In this document: positions 24,743 to 35,240 of the stretch, in pieces
Position numbering within the stretch: the stretch's first letter is position 1
How the letters are laid out: each line of letters starts with the position of its first letter
Assembly (NCBI GenBank): GCA_003508835.1
Contig: PUFA01000007.1
Span: forward strand, 21,475,001 to 21,539,000
DNA from: Eonycteris spelaea
Taxonomy: Eukaryota; Chordata; Mammalia; Chiroptera; Pteropodidae
Length of the DNA stretch: 64,000 bases
Direction: 5' to 3'
The notes under the pieces: model-generated
The model's input: the letters and a program-made list of their open reading frames with translations, nothing else
Told to the model about the DNA's origin: nothing
Database searches by the model: none
Program-made: the position numbers and the translations under genes

Positions 24743-25469
24743 TTAGGTGTTCCCCAGCATACCTCTCAGCAGAAGCATTCCCTGAGTCTCTTCCAGCTCT
24801 AATGTCCCATGGCACTGCCTGAGGCTCTCTCTGAAGGAATCATTCTGTGTTCAGACAGAAGACCAGGCTGGCACTAACAATGTCAGTTTATTGAGGGGTC
24901 CCTCTGGGCTCCTGCCCCAACCCCCTGTGGTTCCACAGGAGACCTGTTCCAGCACTCACTGTCTGGGGTTCTGTTTGAAGCCTTTTCTAGCTCTGAAGTC
25001 CCAAAATTCTGTGAGATGTGCTAAATAGATCTTCTGCTCCAAACACATAAGAGAAAGGTCTGGGGAGGGCCTGGACTGTCACAACGTTGTCTGTCCTTCC
25101 AAATGAGACAAGAGGTTGGCCCTGCTGAGAAACAGGCAAGGGGTAGGGGGCTAGGATGGGGTCTTGCAATGCTCAGACATTCAGCAGGTCCTGCAGCAAG
25201 GAAACTCAGGTTCTTGTGCCCATGGCTCAGCCATCTAGACTGCCATCGGTGGTGCCCAAAATGGAAGTCATAGTCCCAGGCAACACTCTCCTCCTTCCAG
25301 CCTTGAGAACTTCACTCGTGCAGACTAGGGAAAGGAAATGTGGGAGAATTAGATCTCAAGGGAAATGGCCAGCAACTGGACCCTGGTCAGCCAGGACCTT
25401 GAGGGTCTAGAGGTGTTTACACCTGAGTCTACAGTGATTCCAGGCTTTCCTTCTATGCCTTCTGAAGTG

Positions 25470-25675
25470 ACCATTTATAGGAAACTCATTATATGCTGAG
25501 CTCTATGTTCTATGCTCAACACTCTACCTATATTAGCTTATTTTGTCTTCAATGACAACCCTGCAGGTATGTATCATCACTTGTCCTGTTCTACAGATAA
25601 GGAAACTGAGGCTTAGCTGAAATTACTTGCTTGGAGTTAAAAAGCGACAGAGCTAGATCTGACGTCATGTTCTTA
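25470..25675 (-). repeat. MIR
   Basis: TTCTACAGATAAGGAAACTG and TTACTTGCTTGGAGTTAAAA mark an antisense MIR. Confidence 0.75.
25660..25667. promoter_or_regulatory. palindromic CRE inside an antisense MIR
   Basis: TGACGTCA occurs near the right end of the antisense MIR at 25470-25675. It may simply be a chance product of MIR decay. Confidence 0.25.
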
Positions 25676-26098
25676 AACAGAGTGTATGATGGGAGGCCTT
25701 TGGAATTTGGCAGCATCTTCTCTGATCTCATAACCTGGGCAGGCATGGGGAAAGGGCATAGGGCAGCCCCAGGCCTGCGAGGCCAGTGCTGATGGGAAGG
25801 AAGTTAGGACCAGAGAAACGCGGTGGCTGGAATGAAGGCCAAAGCAGGCAAAGACCACCAGGCAGTCCCGGTCAAGTACCAGGGGGTACGGCCAGGTCTT
25901 CAGTTAGGGTCTATTGGACCTAACCAGAAGTGGACAGTGGTCCTCTTCATAAGTGATCATCAGCATCAGAGCTCAGCCCATCCCCCCTTCCAACAGGAGC
26001 CCTACAGCAGGTGGGGGATGGCCAAAGGAGCGGGAGGCCACCTTGGAGAAGCCTGTGTCCTGGTTATCTATTTTGTTCGTTGTCACATGTGTTCACCC

Positions 26099-26127
26099 GT
26101 CTGTTCTGCTCCATATATGGGAGGGCA
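26099..26127 (+). repeat. 29-bp exact repeat, copy B
   Basis: Identical to 24714-24742. Flanks to the left share nothing; to the right a CCCCAG follows at the same spacing in both copies. Confidence 0.95.
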
Positions 26128-26577
26128 AACGACACACCCCAGCTATCCATTAATAGCTGGCTCTGACTATATTTACCCCATGAAAGGTGCTGGAGGAAGA
26201 CGAGAGGCAGGAGGAGAGAAGTCTGGGTATTTCTTCCAACAGTCCCCCAACTTTGGGCGGCATCTCTGGCATGACTCCCTCCTCTCCATGGCTCCAGTTC
26301 CCAGCAGGCAGCCCCAGCTCCTGGGCTACCAGCCCCTCCTCCCTTTGTTTTCCCAGCCTCTGGGGTAGTGGCAATTTGCTGCTGCTGCTGCTCCTGCTGC
26401 TATATATTTTGCCAGCCCACTCCCCATGTGCTCTTTCAGCAACTTCCAACCATTCCTTCTACAGAGCATGACTTCTATGTCCTGACTGGACCTTGCCCTC
26501 TCCAGCTGGAAGAGACAGAGTCTCCACCTCATACCCCAGCCGTGGATGGGAGCAGGCAGGGTCTCTCGGGCAGAGCA

Positions 26578-26943
26578 GCCATGTCCTATTCCTTTCGGGC
26601 TATTATAAAAAAATACCTAAGACTGTGGCTTATAAACAACAGAAATGTATTTCTCACAGTTCTAAAGGCCAGACATCCAAGACCAGGGTGTGGCAGCCTA
26701 GTTGGGTTCTGGTGCGAGCTCTTTCCCAAGTTGCAGGTGGCCCACTTACTGTCGAGTCGACACACAGGCCAGGTTGCTCCGGTGGGGTCCCTGTCATTAT
26801 GCACCAATCCGATTCATAGGGCTCTGCCCTCATGACCTGAGCACCTCCCAAAGGCCCCACCTCCTAATTTAATCACCTTGGGCACTAAGATTTCAACAAA
26901 TGAATTTGGGGGAGGGGAGACACAAACATTCAGACCATAGCAG
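26578..26943 (-). mobile_element. antisense MaLR/MLT1-type LTR
   Basis: ACAACAGAAATGTATTTCTC, CCTCCCAAAGGCCCCACCTC and CACAAACATTCAGACCATAG give a nearly complete antisense MaLR LTR. Confidence 0.8.
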
Positions 26944-28315
26944 GAAGGAAACTCCCAAGGATAAGGGTGAACAGAAGCCCCACCCTTCAGCCAGATGACC
27001 AGAATGCCAGGTTGGGTGACAGAGACAGCTCTGAGCAGCCCCCAGCAGGACCCCATGGATCCCAGGCTTGTGCCGCCTTTGGGATGTGTCAGATGTTGGA
27101 GACAAGGGGCAGAGCTGAAAAGTGTAGTCCACCGGATGCTGCCCCCGCCCATCACCACGCACACGTGTATGTGAGCCTGTGTGACGGCACCCACATGCAC
27201 ACAGGCCCATGTGGACACACGGCCTGACCCCCACCTTGGTCCAGGAGAAGATGGTGAAGGGCTATGCATTTGGCAGGTGAGGTGGGAAGGGACTGAGTGG
27301 CTCCACTCATAACTCCCCACCCCTCGTCCCCCTGCCAAGTTCCTGGGAGACTCTCTGATATTTCCCTGGAGAGCTGTGGTCTCAGAGGCCCTTGCCCTCC
27401 ACAACGTCAAGAAGAAAGGACACTGGGAAACTCTTCCAAAATCAATTCAGACTTTACAAGCCTCTCTGAGCTTCTAAGCCAGATGGTGGCTGATGCCCTT
27501 GTGGACACACACCAAGAGTGGAGGCAGGCTGCCTCAAAACACCTCATCCCCAGATCCCACCACCTCCTGGAACTCAGCCTCCAATGACCCCAAGCCTTGC
27601 ACTGGGCTCTGAGCAATGCAGAAGGTCTCCCTCATAATCACTCTCACAGGACATACCTGGTGTGGCCACATGACGAGCATGAGCCTTGGATTGTCTGAAT
27701 CTCAGGGTGGACTGATAGGAGGCTGTGAGGCCCTGGGGCAAGGGCCCCAAGTGCCCTTCCAAACCCCAGATTCCTCTTCTGTAAAATGGAGGTCATGCTA
27801 CATGGAAGGTCTGACAAATGTGAGTGTGCCCGCCTCTTCCCTCTTTCCTTCCTCTTCTGACCTCCTTAACCTCCACTGACCACTCTACCACCAAGCTGCG
27901 GGCCCTCATTTCCCAAAATCCTCCCAACAGCAGCCCGACCTCTGAGCCTCGCAGGAGACAGTGGTTTCGCCACCCTTTGCTTGTGGCCTGCCGTGGGCCA
28001 GCTCCCCTGAGAGCAAAGGCCTCAGAACCGGGTGATTTGGGCCCCACCCTCTTTGTAAATACCAGTTGGGCACCAACTGACCTCAGGAGGAAAGTGCTCC
28101 ACTGGGACCCTCCACTCCCAGCCCTGCCCTCTGCTGTATGTTCCAGGAGAAGTGCCAGGCGAATCTGGCACCCTCGTACCCAGGCCACCTCCATCCTGGA
28201 AATAGTCACTTAGAGCCAAACATTTGGCTGAAGGTAGAAGGAACTTAGAAGTCCCTGAGTGCTTCTCTCCTGCCTTCCCACAGCACCACCCTGGGCTGCC
28301 CCCGACAGGGCAAGC
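26944..28315. other. intergenic, unique and GC-moderate
   Basis: No gene recognised. Several overlapping open frames on both strands (up to 198 codons when read on into the LTR) lack any known motif and look like chance. Confidence 0.4.
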
Positions 28316-29235
28316 TCTCTCTAATTTAATTTTTGTAATGATCGTGATAGACATACATAAAGAAGACTTTACTGTTATTCATTTTTCTTAAAAATGAAGA
28401 CAGGGATTAAATATAACAAAATATTAATCATTTTAATTCTAGGTAATAGGAATGTGTGTTTTATTGTTCTTCATAACATCCTTTTCTATCTCTAAATAAA
28501 AACATTTTTAAATAAATAAGATTAATACAGGTTCATTGGGAACATTTCTTGAAAATGCCAAAAAGTTTAAAGAGGAAAATAACCACCAAAACCTCTCCTT
28601 TGGACCATTTACATATTGGGTTATCTCCTTCTGGTCCTCTTCCTAGCATATATTTATGCCATTTTATTCTTTTTGTTTTAAGATATAATTGACATATAAC
28701 ATTGTATTAGTTTTAGATTCATTTTATTCTTTCTACAAAAAAAGGAATCACATTGTTTAATAACACTTTTTCTTCTTATTGTGTTTTGAATAGTTTCCCA
28801 TGCCCTTGAATGTTAACAGTTACTTTAGTAAACTTTTTTCCATCTTTTTTCTGTGTAATAATGAATAAGGTATATTTTTTATGATTAGGATCCATATGGA
28901 TCCCATTAGGATCATACCATTTATGCTTTTTATTATTTTTTTTTCTTATTTAAAAGGTACTATATTTTTGTTTTGTAGAAAAGTTAGGAAATACAGATAA
29001 GCAAACAAAAGACCATGTAAAAATCCATGTGGCCTCCCCACCCTGAAACAGCCTCTGCTAACATTTTAGTTGTAAATCTTCCTCTCCACTTTCTATGTAC
29101 ATATATAAATATATATATATATATATATACACATTTTAAAATAAAATTGGAATCATAGGGCTTATACTTTTTAAGTTTGATCAAAGCTGGTTGTTCATTT
29201 CCTGTCTCCTCTCCCCCCTCCCCCCCCTTTTTCTT

Positions 29236-29355
29236 AAAAGGTCTACAGCTCCTGGTCTTCTAGGTGGTCTCCCATTCAGTACTAACCAGGCCCGACCCTG
29301 CTTAGCTTCCAAGTCAGACGAGACCCAGCACGCTCAGGGTGGCATGGCTGTAGAC
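29236..29355 (-). pseudogene. retroposed 5S rRNA copy (about full length)
   Basis: Read on the minus strand, the segment starts with GTCTACAGCCATGCCACCCT and ends near GAGCTGTAGACCTTTT, matching the 5S rRNA from first to last base with scattered substitutions. The internal control region (minus strand of 29280-29308), including AAGCTAAGCAGGGTCGGG and CCTGGTTAGTA, is intact. An A-rich tail and similar purine-rich flanks (AAAGGGAGGGGG-like) on both sides suggest retroposition. It lies inside an antisense L1 region. It could be a plain 5S pseudogene or the head of a 5S-derived SINE. Confidence 0.85.
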
Positions 29356-29399
29356 TCCCCCTCCCTTTGTATTTACTTTAGATGCTAGGCTTCTGGAGG

Positions 29400-29530
29400 A
29401 TACTAATTTTTTTTTCATTTATTTTTCAATTACGGTTGACGTATAATATTTTATTCGTTTCCAGTGTACGATATAATGATTAGATATTTATATACCTTAC
29501 GAAGTGATCACCCCAATGAGTCCAGTACTC
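29400..29530 (-). repeat. antisense L1 3' end fragment
   Basis: TTTTTCAATTACGGTTGACG, then CCAGTGTACGATATAATGAT and GAAGTGATCACCCCAATGAG are the reverse complement of a well-known L1 3' UTR. Confidence 0.7.
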
Positions 29531-29604
29531 TGACACCATACATAGTCTGTTCATACTATTTTTAACTTGCGTTTTTTTGTTGTTTACTTAACAATATATC
29601 TTAC

Positions 29605-29990
29605 ATGGATTAGGATTGTTTCAGCTACAAAAGACAGAAAACCCAAAGTAACAGTGGCTTAAACACATTTCTTTCTTTCTCTAGTAGGTGATGTTGGAGG
29701 TGAGCAGTCCAGGCTGGTGTGGCAGTGCCCTGACCGTCAGGGACCCAGGCTCTGTCTAACTGGGGCCCTCCATCCTTAGCTTGTGCTGTCCACTGAAGAC
29801 CCAAGGCGGCTGCTCGAGAAGGGGGAGGTAGAGAGCCGCCTCTCTCAAAGGACACTTGCTGGAATTCCTGCATCACTTCTGTTTATACACCACGAGCCAA
29901 AACTAAGTCCACGTTCCACAGGAAATAGGATATTACCTAAGTAGGGCTTCTCTTACTATGGTGAAAGGGGAAAACAGATATTGGGGGACA
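29605..29990. repeat. unclassified dispersed repeat
   Basis: AAAAGACAGAAAACCCAAAG, AACAGTGGCTTAAACACATT and TCAGGGACCCAGGCTC resemble a common mammalian repeat, family not assigned. It splits the antisense L1-like sequence. Confidence 0.4.
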
Positions 29991-31044
29991 ACTGGCGTCT
30001 CTGCCACGTGTCACAAACATCCTTCCATGTGTATAGTTTTGTATCCTGTTTCTTTTTTTCGGTAAATATTGTACATCGTTAAATATTCCTCAAAATTCTT
30101 AATTTTTAATGGCTGCTTAAAATATATATGTAACCCTGCTTATAGATCCAGTGCCTTATTACTTGATAATTGGGTGTTTTCCTCTCATAAATATGCCTCT
30201 TCTATGAATAAAACTTGTCAGAGGAAGAGATTCCAAGCTTTCCTCTACACCTTGGGGGTGCCCACATAAGACACTTTGCAGGGAGTCAGGGTAGTATCTG
30301 CCTTGGAAGCTGGCTTACGGGACCAAATTGTTTTCTATTAGCAAATGAAGCTTTTTAACAAAAAGCATAGCCCGCTGCTCCCATTACAGGAGAAGTCACA
30401 GAAGTGGAAAGAGCCTGGTGGGCAGTCCTGCCCAGAGTCAGGGGTGGAGTAGGTCGGGAAGATGTTGGGGGTTGGGGGTCGAATCAGAAGAGATCCGTGG
30501 AGTCTCAGGAGCCAGGGCAGGGCCTGGCCCTGGAGAGGCTTGGGGAACTCCATGGGGCCCAATTCAATCTTCATTTAGGTTCGACAAATGCTTTCTGAGC
30601 CTCTACTCAGGGCCTTGCCTATGTCAGGCCGTGCCTATGCCGTGCCTGGGCATGACTCAGAGAGTATATGTTCGCAGCTCTCCAGGTGCTCAGTCAGCTC
30701 TAAATTCTCAAATGTTAGAGTTCACCTAGAAAGCTGCCAATAATGCTGCATCCTAGGGCCCACGCCCAAAAGTCCAATGCAGCAGGTGTTGGTAGGCCCA
30801 GAATCTGCATCTCTTTCAGTCTCCGCAGATGACCCTGGTGAGGGTGATCAGGAACCATTTGGGGGGAAAGAATCAGTCAAGGCTCTGGGAGGAAATCTCC
30901 TAAACCAGGCAAACCTGGAGGCTTATCTTCTCCATAGATAGCTTGAACCTAGACAAAGCCTTAGGCTATAAGAAAGCAATGAGGACACCTGTCAGACACA
31001 CCTGTAAAATCCTTGTTTCAGGGTGGGGAGGCCACAAGGATTTT

Positions 31045-31225
31045 ACCAGATTTCAGTTCCAGCCTTTGGTAGCTGAGTGACCTCAGGCGAATTAGTTAAC
31101 CTTTCCAAGCCTCAGTTTTCCCATCTGTAAAATGGGAATAATCATAGTGCTTCCGATGTGAAAATAGACATTAGTGCTTAGCAAAGAGTCTGGCACTCAG
31201 TCAATGCTAGATATTATTAAAGTCC
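31045..31225 (+). repeat. MIR
   Basis: TAGCTGAGTGACCTCAGGCG, CCCATCTGTAAAATGGGAAT and TCTGGCACTCAGTCAATGCT. Confidence 0.9.
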
Positions 31226-31229
31226 TTTA

Positions 31230-32670
31230 AATTAATTTATTAATTAAAATCACCTCTAGGTAAGTAATTACAGCAAGAGATTGGAGACAAGGTGTATAAA
31301 GCATCTCATACACTGCCTGACCTGCAGTGGTAGGCGTTCATTAAGTGATTATTATTATTATTATAACATCCTCGCATACATTTTAATTAGAGACCTTATC
31401 ATCTTGCAGCTCTACCCACTGCATAATTTTATCCCCTCAAGAGAAACCGTGGATTTGGGGGCAGAAGGTCTCTCCAAAATGTGGACTTAACATCTACCCC
31501 TAGTTCCTGCCCCAGCATGAAAGAGATTTTCTCAGCTCCCTCAGGAAGTATACAAGCAGGTCAAATGAGCATGAATGGGAACCTCATGTTCCAACTTTCA
31601 ACTCCCTGACTTTGAGGGAATCCAGTCCTAGCCCTGGGCCATTCACCCGGCCAGAGGGTCAAGGAGCTGTGGAGGCCAGGAGCTGCTATGAGGAGAAGAG
31701 AGGGGTCCCTGTTGATCATTACATGTTCAAGTGCCGAAGATGGCACATTGCCATGGTGATGCTGATGGCTCTGAGCAAGCTGAGGCCTCTCTCTTGAGTT
31801 GTGAGTCAGGTTCACCTTTATTTATTAAAAAAGAAAATCAACTCCCTGACCAGTGAAGGACGAAGCGAAGCTCCCGGTGGAGGCCACAGTGTCTGCTGCT
31901 GGGGGCGAATCAGAAACAGTGCTCACAGTCCACCAGTCTCCTGACGTCAGCTGGCCCAGCCCACTCTGGGGCCCAGAAAGGTCCACAGAGGTACGTGGAG
32001 AGTCCGCAGCTCAAGCTGTGGCCCAGGAGAGGAAGCACAAACGGTATCCCCACTGCTGGTTGAAAACCACTTACTAGGAAGCAGATCCCATTTTCTCGGC
32101 TCTGGCCCAAGAGTCGGACTCCTTCGGGAGACTGCTCCACTCTGGTATGGGGGTCCGCAGGGCCTGATGAGATGGGCATCCCTTGGCCCACCCTCGGGTA
32201 AGTGAAGGCCACAGGCTGACGCTGACCCGGAGGTGACCAGTTCTAGCTGACCCACCCACCAGGGTGCACACAACTGTGGTGCCGTCTGCAGGGATCAAGG
32301 TTCTGAAAAGATCGGGGAAACTACAAAAATGTTCTCCCAGGGTCTGAACTGGGGGGAGGCGGCGGGGCTTTTCCTAGAACTGCGGGGAAGAAGGGAAAGT
32401 CCATGATGACTCCAGCTGCAGCGGAGGCCTCTGAAGGAGCCCAGGGTCACGTCGGCACCCCATGGGGCCCACAGTGATAGTAACAGTGATGTGCTGGAAT
32501 CGTCTTCCTGAGCTTAGACACTGCCACAGAATCCCAGACCCATCGCTGGAGAGGTCTTCAAAGCCTACTTGTTTGTTTGAGTTCGCCTTTGATCTCACTG
32601 AGCCCACCTCCTAACCAGCCCTGGGCTCCAAGCCCTTGTCGTCACCCACTGCCTTCATCAGTTCACCCAG
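31230..32670. other. intergenic, mostly unique
   Basis: No gene recognised. A perfect CRE lies at 31942. Part 31850-32360 is more GC-rich than its surroundings. Confidence 0.4.
31942..31949. promoter_or_regulatory. perfect palindromic CRE (TGACGTCA)
   Basis: TGACGTCA lies within the 10-base palindrome CTGACGTCAG in non-repeat sequence about 14 kb upstream of CREB3L1. CREB/ATF and CREB3-family bZIP factors bind such sites. Function here is unproven. Confidence 0.35.
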
Positions 32671-32674
32671 TGCT

Positions 32675-32885
32675 GAAGCCAGGGTAGGTGGATTTAAGTC
32701 CTCCTTCTGCCACTTGCTAGCCTTGTGACTGAGCTTCCTGTATTCCCCATCTGTAATACAGAGGTGATAATCATAAGAGCATACTCACCAGGTAGCTATG
32801 AAGATGAAATGTGATGATATTTGCAAATGTTTAACACAGAGCTTGATTGGCACAGAGAACACTCTGGATAGCTGTCAGCCACTGT
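32675..32885 (+). repeat. MIR
   Basis: TTCTGCCACTTGCTAGCCTT, CCCATCTGTAATACAGAGGT and AACACAGAGCTTGATTGGCA. Confidence 0.85.
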
Positions 32886-32889
32886 TAAC

Positions 32890-33480
32890 TTTGTTCAGGT
32901 CCTGCTCATATTCTACCTGGTAACAGCAACAGCCTCGTGATTCCTTCGCCTGCTGATTCCAGTCTATTGTCCGTACCACAGCAAAGTGGTTTATCAAAAA
33001 CTGAAATCCCGATCAGGCTATTTTCCTCCACAAAATCTTCCAGTGGCTCCCATTTGCCTTCAGGATGGCTCTTAGAATTCCTTAGGGAGGCCTGCAAGGC
33101 TCTGCATTATCTAGCCCTTGGCTATCATCTCCAGCCTTATACCCACCGTGCCCTCCCCACCTTGATAACTTTCAGCCATACCCAACTGTCAGCAGTGTCC
33201 CCAAGGTGCCAGCTCTTCCATACCTCCAGGATCTTTGCCATGCGTTTCCTTTGCACAGAATGCCTTTTCCTCTTTTTGTCCACCTAGTAAACACCTACTC
33301 ATCCTCCAGGACCCACACAAAACCTCCTTACACTGTGAAATCTTCCCATCCCCCCTCAAATGCAGAGCAGACTATACACCCTCTTCTGAGCCACTTCAGT
33401 GCCTTCCATAATTGTCACTTTACATTGCAATTATTGTGATCCATGCCTGTGACACCTTTCAGCTTCTTGAAAACAGCACT
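32890..33480 (+). repeat. L2 ORF2 end and 3' UTR
   Basis: AAATCTTCCAGTGGCTCCCA, AAGGCTCTGCATTATCTAGC, GGATCTTTGCCATGCGTTTC and CAGAATGCCTTTTCCTC follow the L2 order closely. Confidence 0.85.
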
Positions 33481-33579
33481 GATTCTAATTAATGTCAGCA
33501 TCCCTAGCACATACCACAGTACCGTAACATTCACAGAGATGACTGGGAATGAAGGAAGAAATGAATTCACTCAGACAAA

Positions 33580-33680
33580 AGCCCTGTTTATAGAAAAGGA
33601 AACTGAGGCCCAGATGGAAGCAGTGACTTGACTAAAGGAGAGTCCAAAGCCCAATAACTCCAGGCCCCTTTGATTCCAAC
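33580..33680 (-). repeat. MIR fragment
   Basis: ATAGAAAAGGAAACTGAGGC is the antisense MIR core. Confidence 0.6.
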
Positions 33681-33689
33681 GACTATGGA

Positions 33690-33840
33690 CCATTCATTCA
33701 TCCATCCATCACTTACTAAGCACTAATCATACACCAGACATTGCATTGCTCCCTGGGATACAAGAACAAGGAGTAGTCCTGACCCTCAGGAGACCACAGA
33801 CAGGTGGGATAGAATGGCAGGTACACGGACGATCACCACA
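33690..33840. repeat. L2-like fragment
   Basis: CATTCATTCATCCATCCATC, ACTAAGCACTAATCATACAC and CCCTGGGATACAAGAACAAG are typical of L2-derived sequence. Confidence 0.5.
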
Positions 33841-34254
33841 TCTTCCGCTACGAGTGGAAGGGAGGATGTAGAAGGAGCTATGGGAATTCCAGCAGCCCCA
33901 ATATGGATGCAGGGGTTTCCATGTCTTCTACTCCCTCTCCCCAAACTCTGGAGGTCAAGTTCCCACAGACCGCCAGGCCAAGGCAGCTGTTCTCTAAGTG
34001 CTGTCAGCACAGGTGAACAGATATGTACAAACACACACATACCCAGGACAGGTGGGAATGCTTTGCCCCAAGGGGTAGAACAAACAGTCACAAGGACACA
34101 TTTGTTCCCCTAAGCAGTCATGTCAAGAGCGGTCATGGGAGACGGGATTGATGAAATCGGACAGTAGAGCATTCTGTGACACTTCACACCTGCAGGAAGC
34201 CCTGCACACACCAGGTTTCGTTGGCTCCCCACCAAGAGGGTCCTAGAGACAAGG

Positions 34255-34362
34255 CAGTTATTGCTTTCTCCCCCATTCCCAGATGGACGACTGAGACTCA
34301 GAGAGATGTAAACGACTTGCCCAACCCCACTGACTGGTTCGTGGAAGTGCCAGAACTGACTC
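34255..34362 (-). repeat. MIR fragment
   Basis: GACTGAGACTCAGAGAGATG and GACTTGCCCAACCCCACTGA. Confidence 0.65.
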
Positions 34363-34479
34363 ATCACTCTCTAAGCATTTGCTGGGAATTTAGTCTGTGC
34401 CAGGCCCTCTGCTAGGCACAGGGGACACCAAGGTAAATAAGGCACAGTCCCTACCCCTTGTGGGAGACAATAGTAAATG

Positions 34480-34575
34480 GCCATCCTCCAGTCAGACAGA
34501 ATCTGTGTCTGAATCTCAGTTGCACAACTGACTAGCTGTGTGAGCCTGAGCTAGTTGTCAGCCTCTGCACTTGTA
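34480..34575 (+). repeat. MIR, left part
   Basis: AACTGACTAGCTGTGTGAGC is the MIR core; the rest of a MIR in the same orientation continues at 35095. Confidence 0.65.
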
Positions 34576-34589
34576 TTCTCTGATTCAAC

Positions 34590-35090
34590 ATAAACTAGAT
34601 TAAATCAGCCTCATGCTCAAACTCTCCAGTCACTTCCATTACACTCAGGAAAAAAATTCCGAACTCCTCAGCAGGGGTCCACATGATTCAGCTCTTGCTC
34701 CCTCACCCACCCACTTCCTTCACTGTCCCCCTTGTCTCCTGGATGTGCCTGGAGCAAAACAAGTACCTCCAGCCTCTGACCTTTGTCCCATCTCTTCCCT
34801 CTCCTGGACATCTTTCTCCAGATTGTCACAGGGCTAACTGCCTCTGTTGGCTTAGGAAGACATCACTGAGTCCAGAATGATGGCCCTGTCACACTGGACA
34901 ATACTTGTCTTCAAGGCACTGTCTTTACATTGTATGATGTGATTCTATGTGTATTTGACCATTTGGTTATGAGCTGTCTTCCCAACTAGCACAGAGAAAA
35001 GGAATGCGCCCATTTTGTTCACAACCACATCCTCGGTGCCTACAACAGTGCCTGGCACATAGTAGGAACTCAATATACTTTTACAAATGT
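34590..35090 (+). repeat. L2 3' part, inside a split MIR
   Basis: CTCCAGTCACTTCCATTACA, GGTCCACATGATTCAGCTCT and GTGCCTGGCACATAGTAGGA follow the L2 order. Confidence 0.7.
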
Positions 35091-35094
35091 GAAT

Positions 35095-35240
35095 GAATTG
35101 ATAACCCTCACTTTCCTCCCTGTAAAAATGATACCGACAGCACATAGTTATAAGGATTAAATGACGTTATAAATGGAAGATGCTTAGCCTGGTGCCTGGA
35201 GTTTAGTTAGCACACAATAATGCTACTGTTGTTATACTCA
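35095..35240 (+). repeat. MIR, right part
   Basis: TTTCCTCCCTGTAAAAATGA, AAGGATTAAATGACGTTATA and GATGCTTAGCCTGGTGCCTG. Confidence 0.75.

Larger units (their letters stand above)
28320..30290 (-). repeat. antisense old L1-like region with nested insertions
   Basis: Flank parts read TTAGGAAATACAGATAAGCA, GTTTACTTAACAATATATCT, AACATCCTTCCATGTGTATA and TTTTTAATGGCTGCTTAAAA, the usual antisense order of an old L1 3' region. It is interrupted by a short antisense L1 end near 28680, a 5S copy (29236-29355), another antisense L1 3' end (29400-29530) and an unclassified repeat (29605-29990). Confidence 0.5.

Noticed and set aside
26814..27410. 198-codon minus-strand open frame
   Set aside because: Part of it is antisense MaLR LTR sequence, and the rest has no recognisable motif.
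28320..30290. Possible tRNA or other Pol III genes in the AT-rich region
   Set aside because: Apart from the 5S copy no cloverleaf or A/B box pair could be made out.
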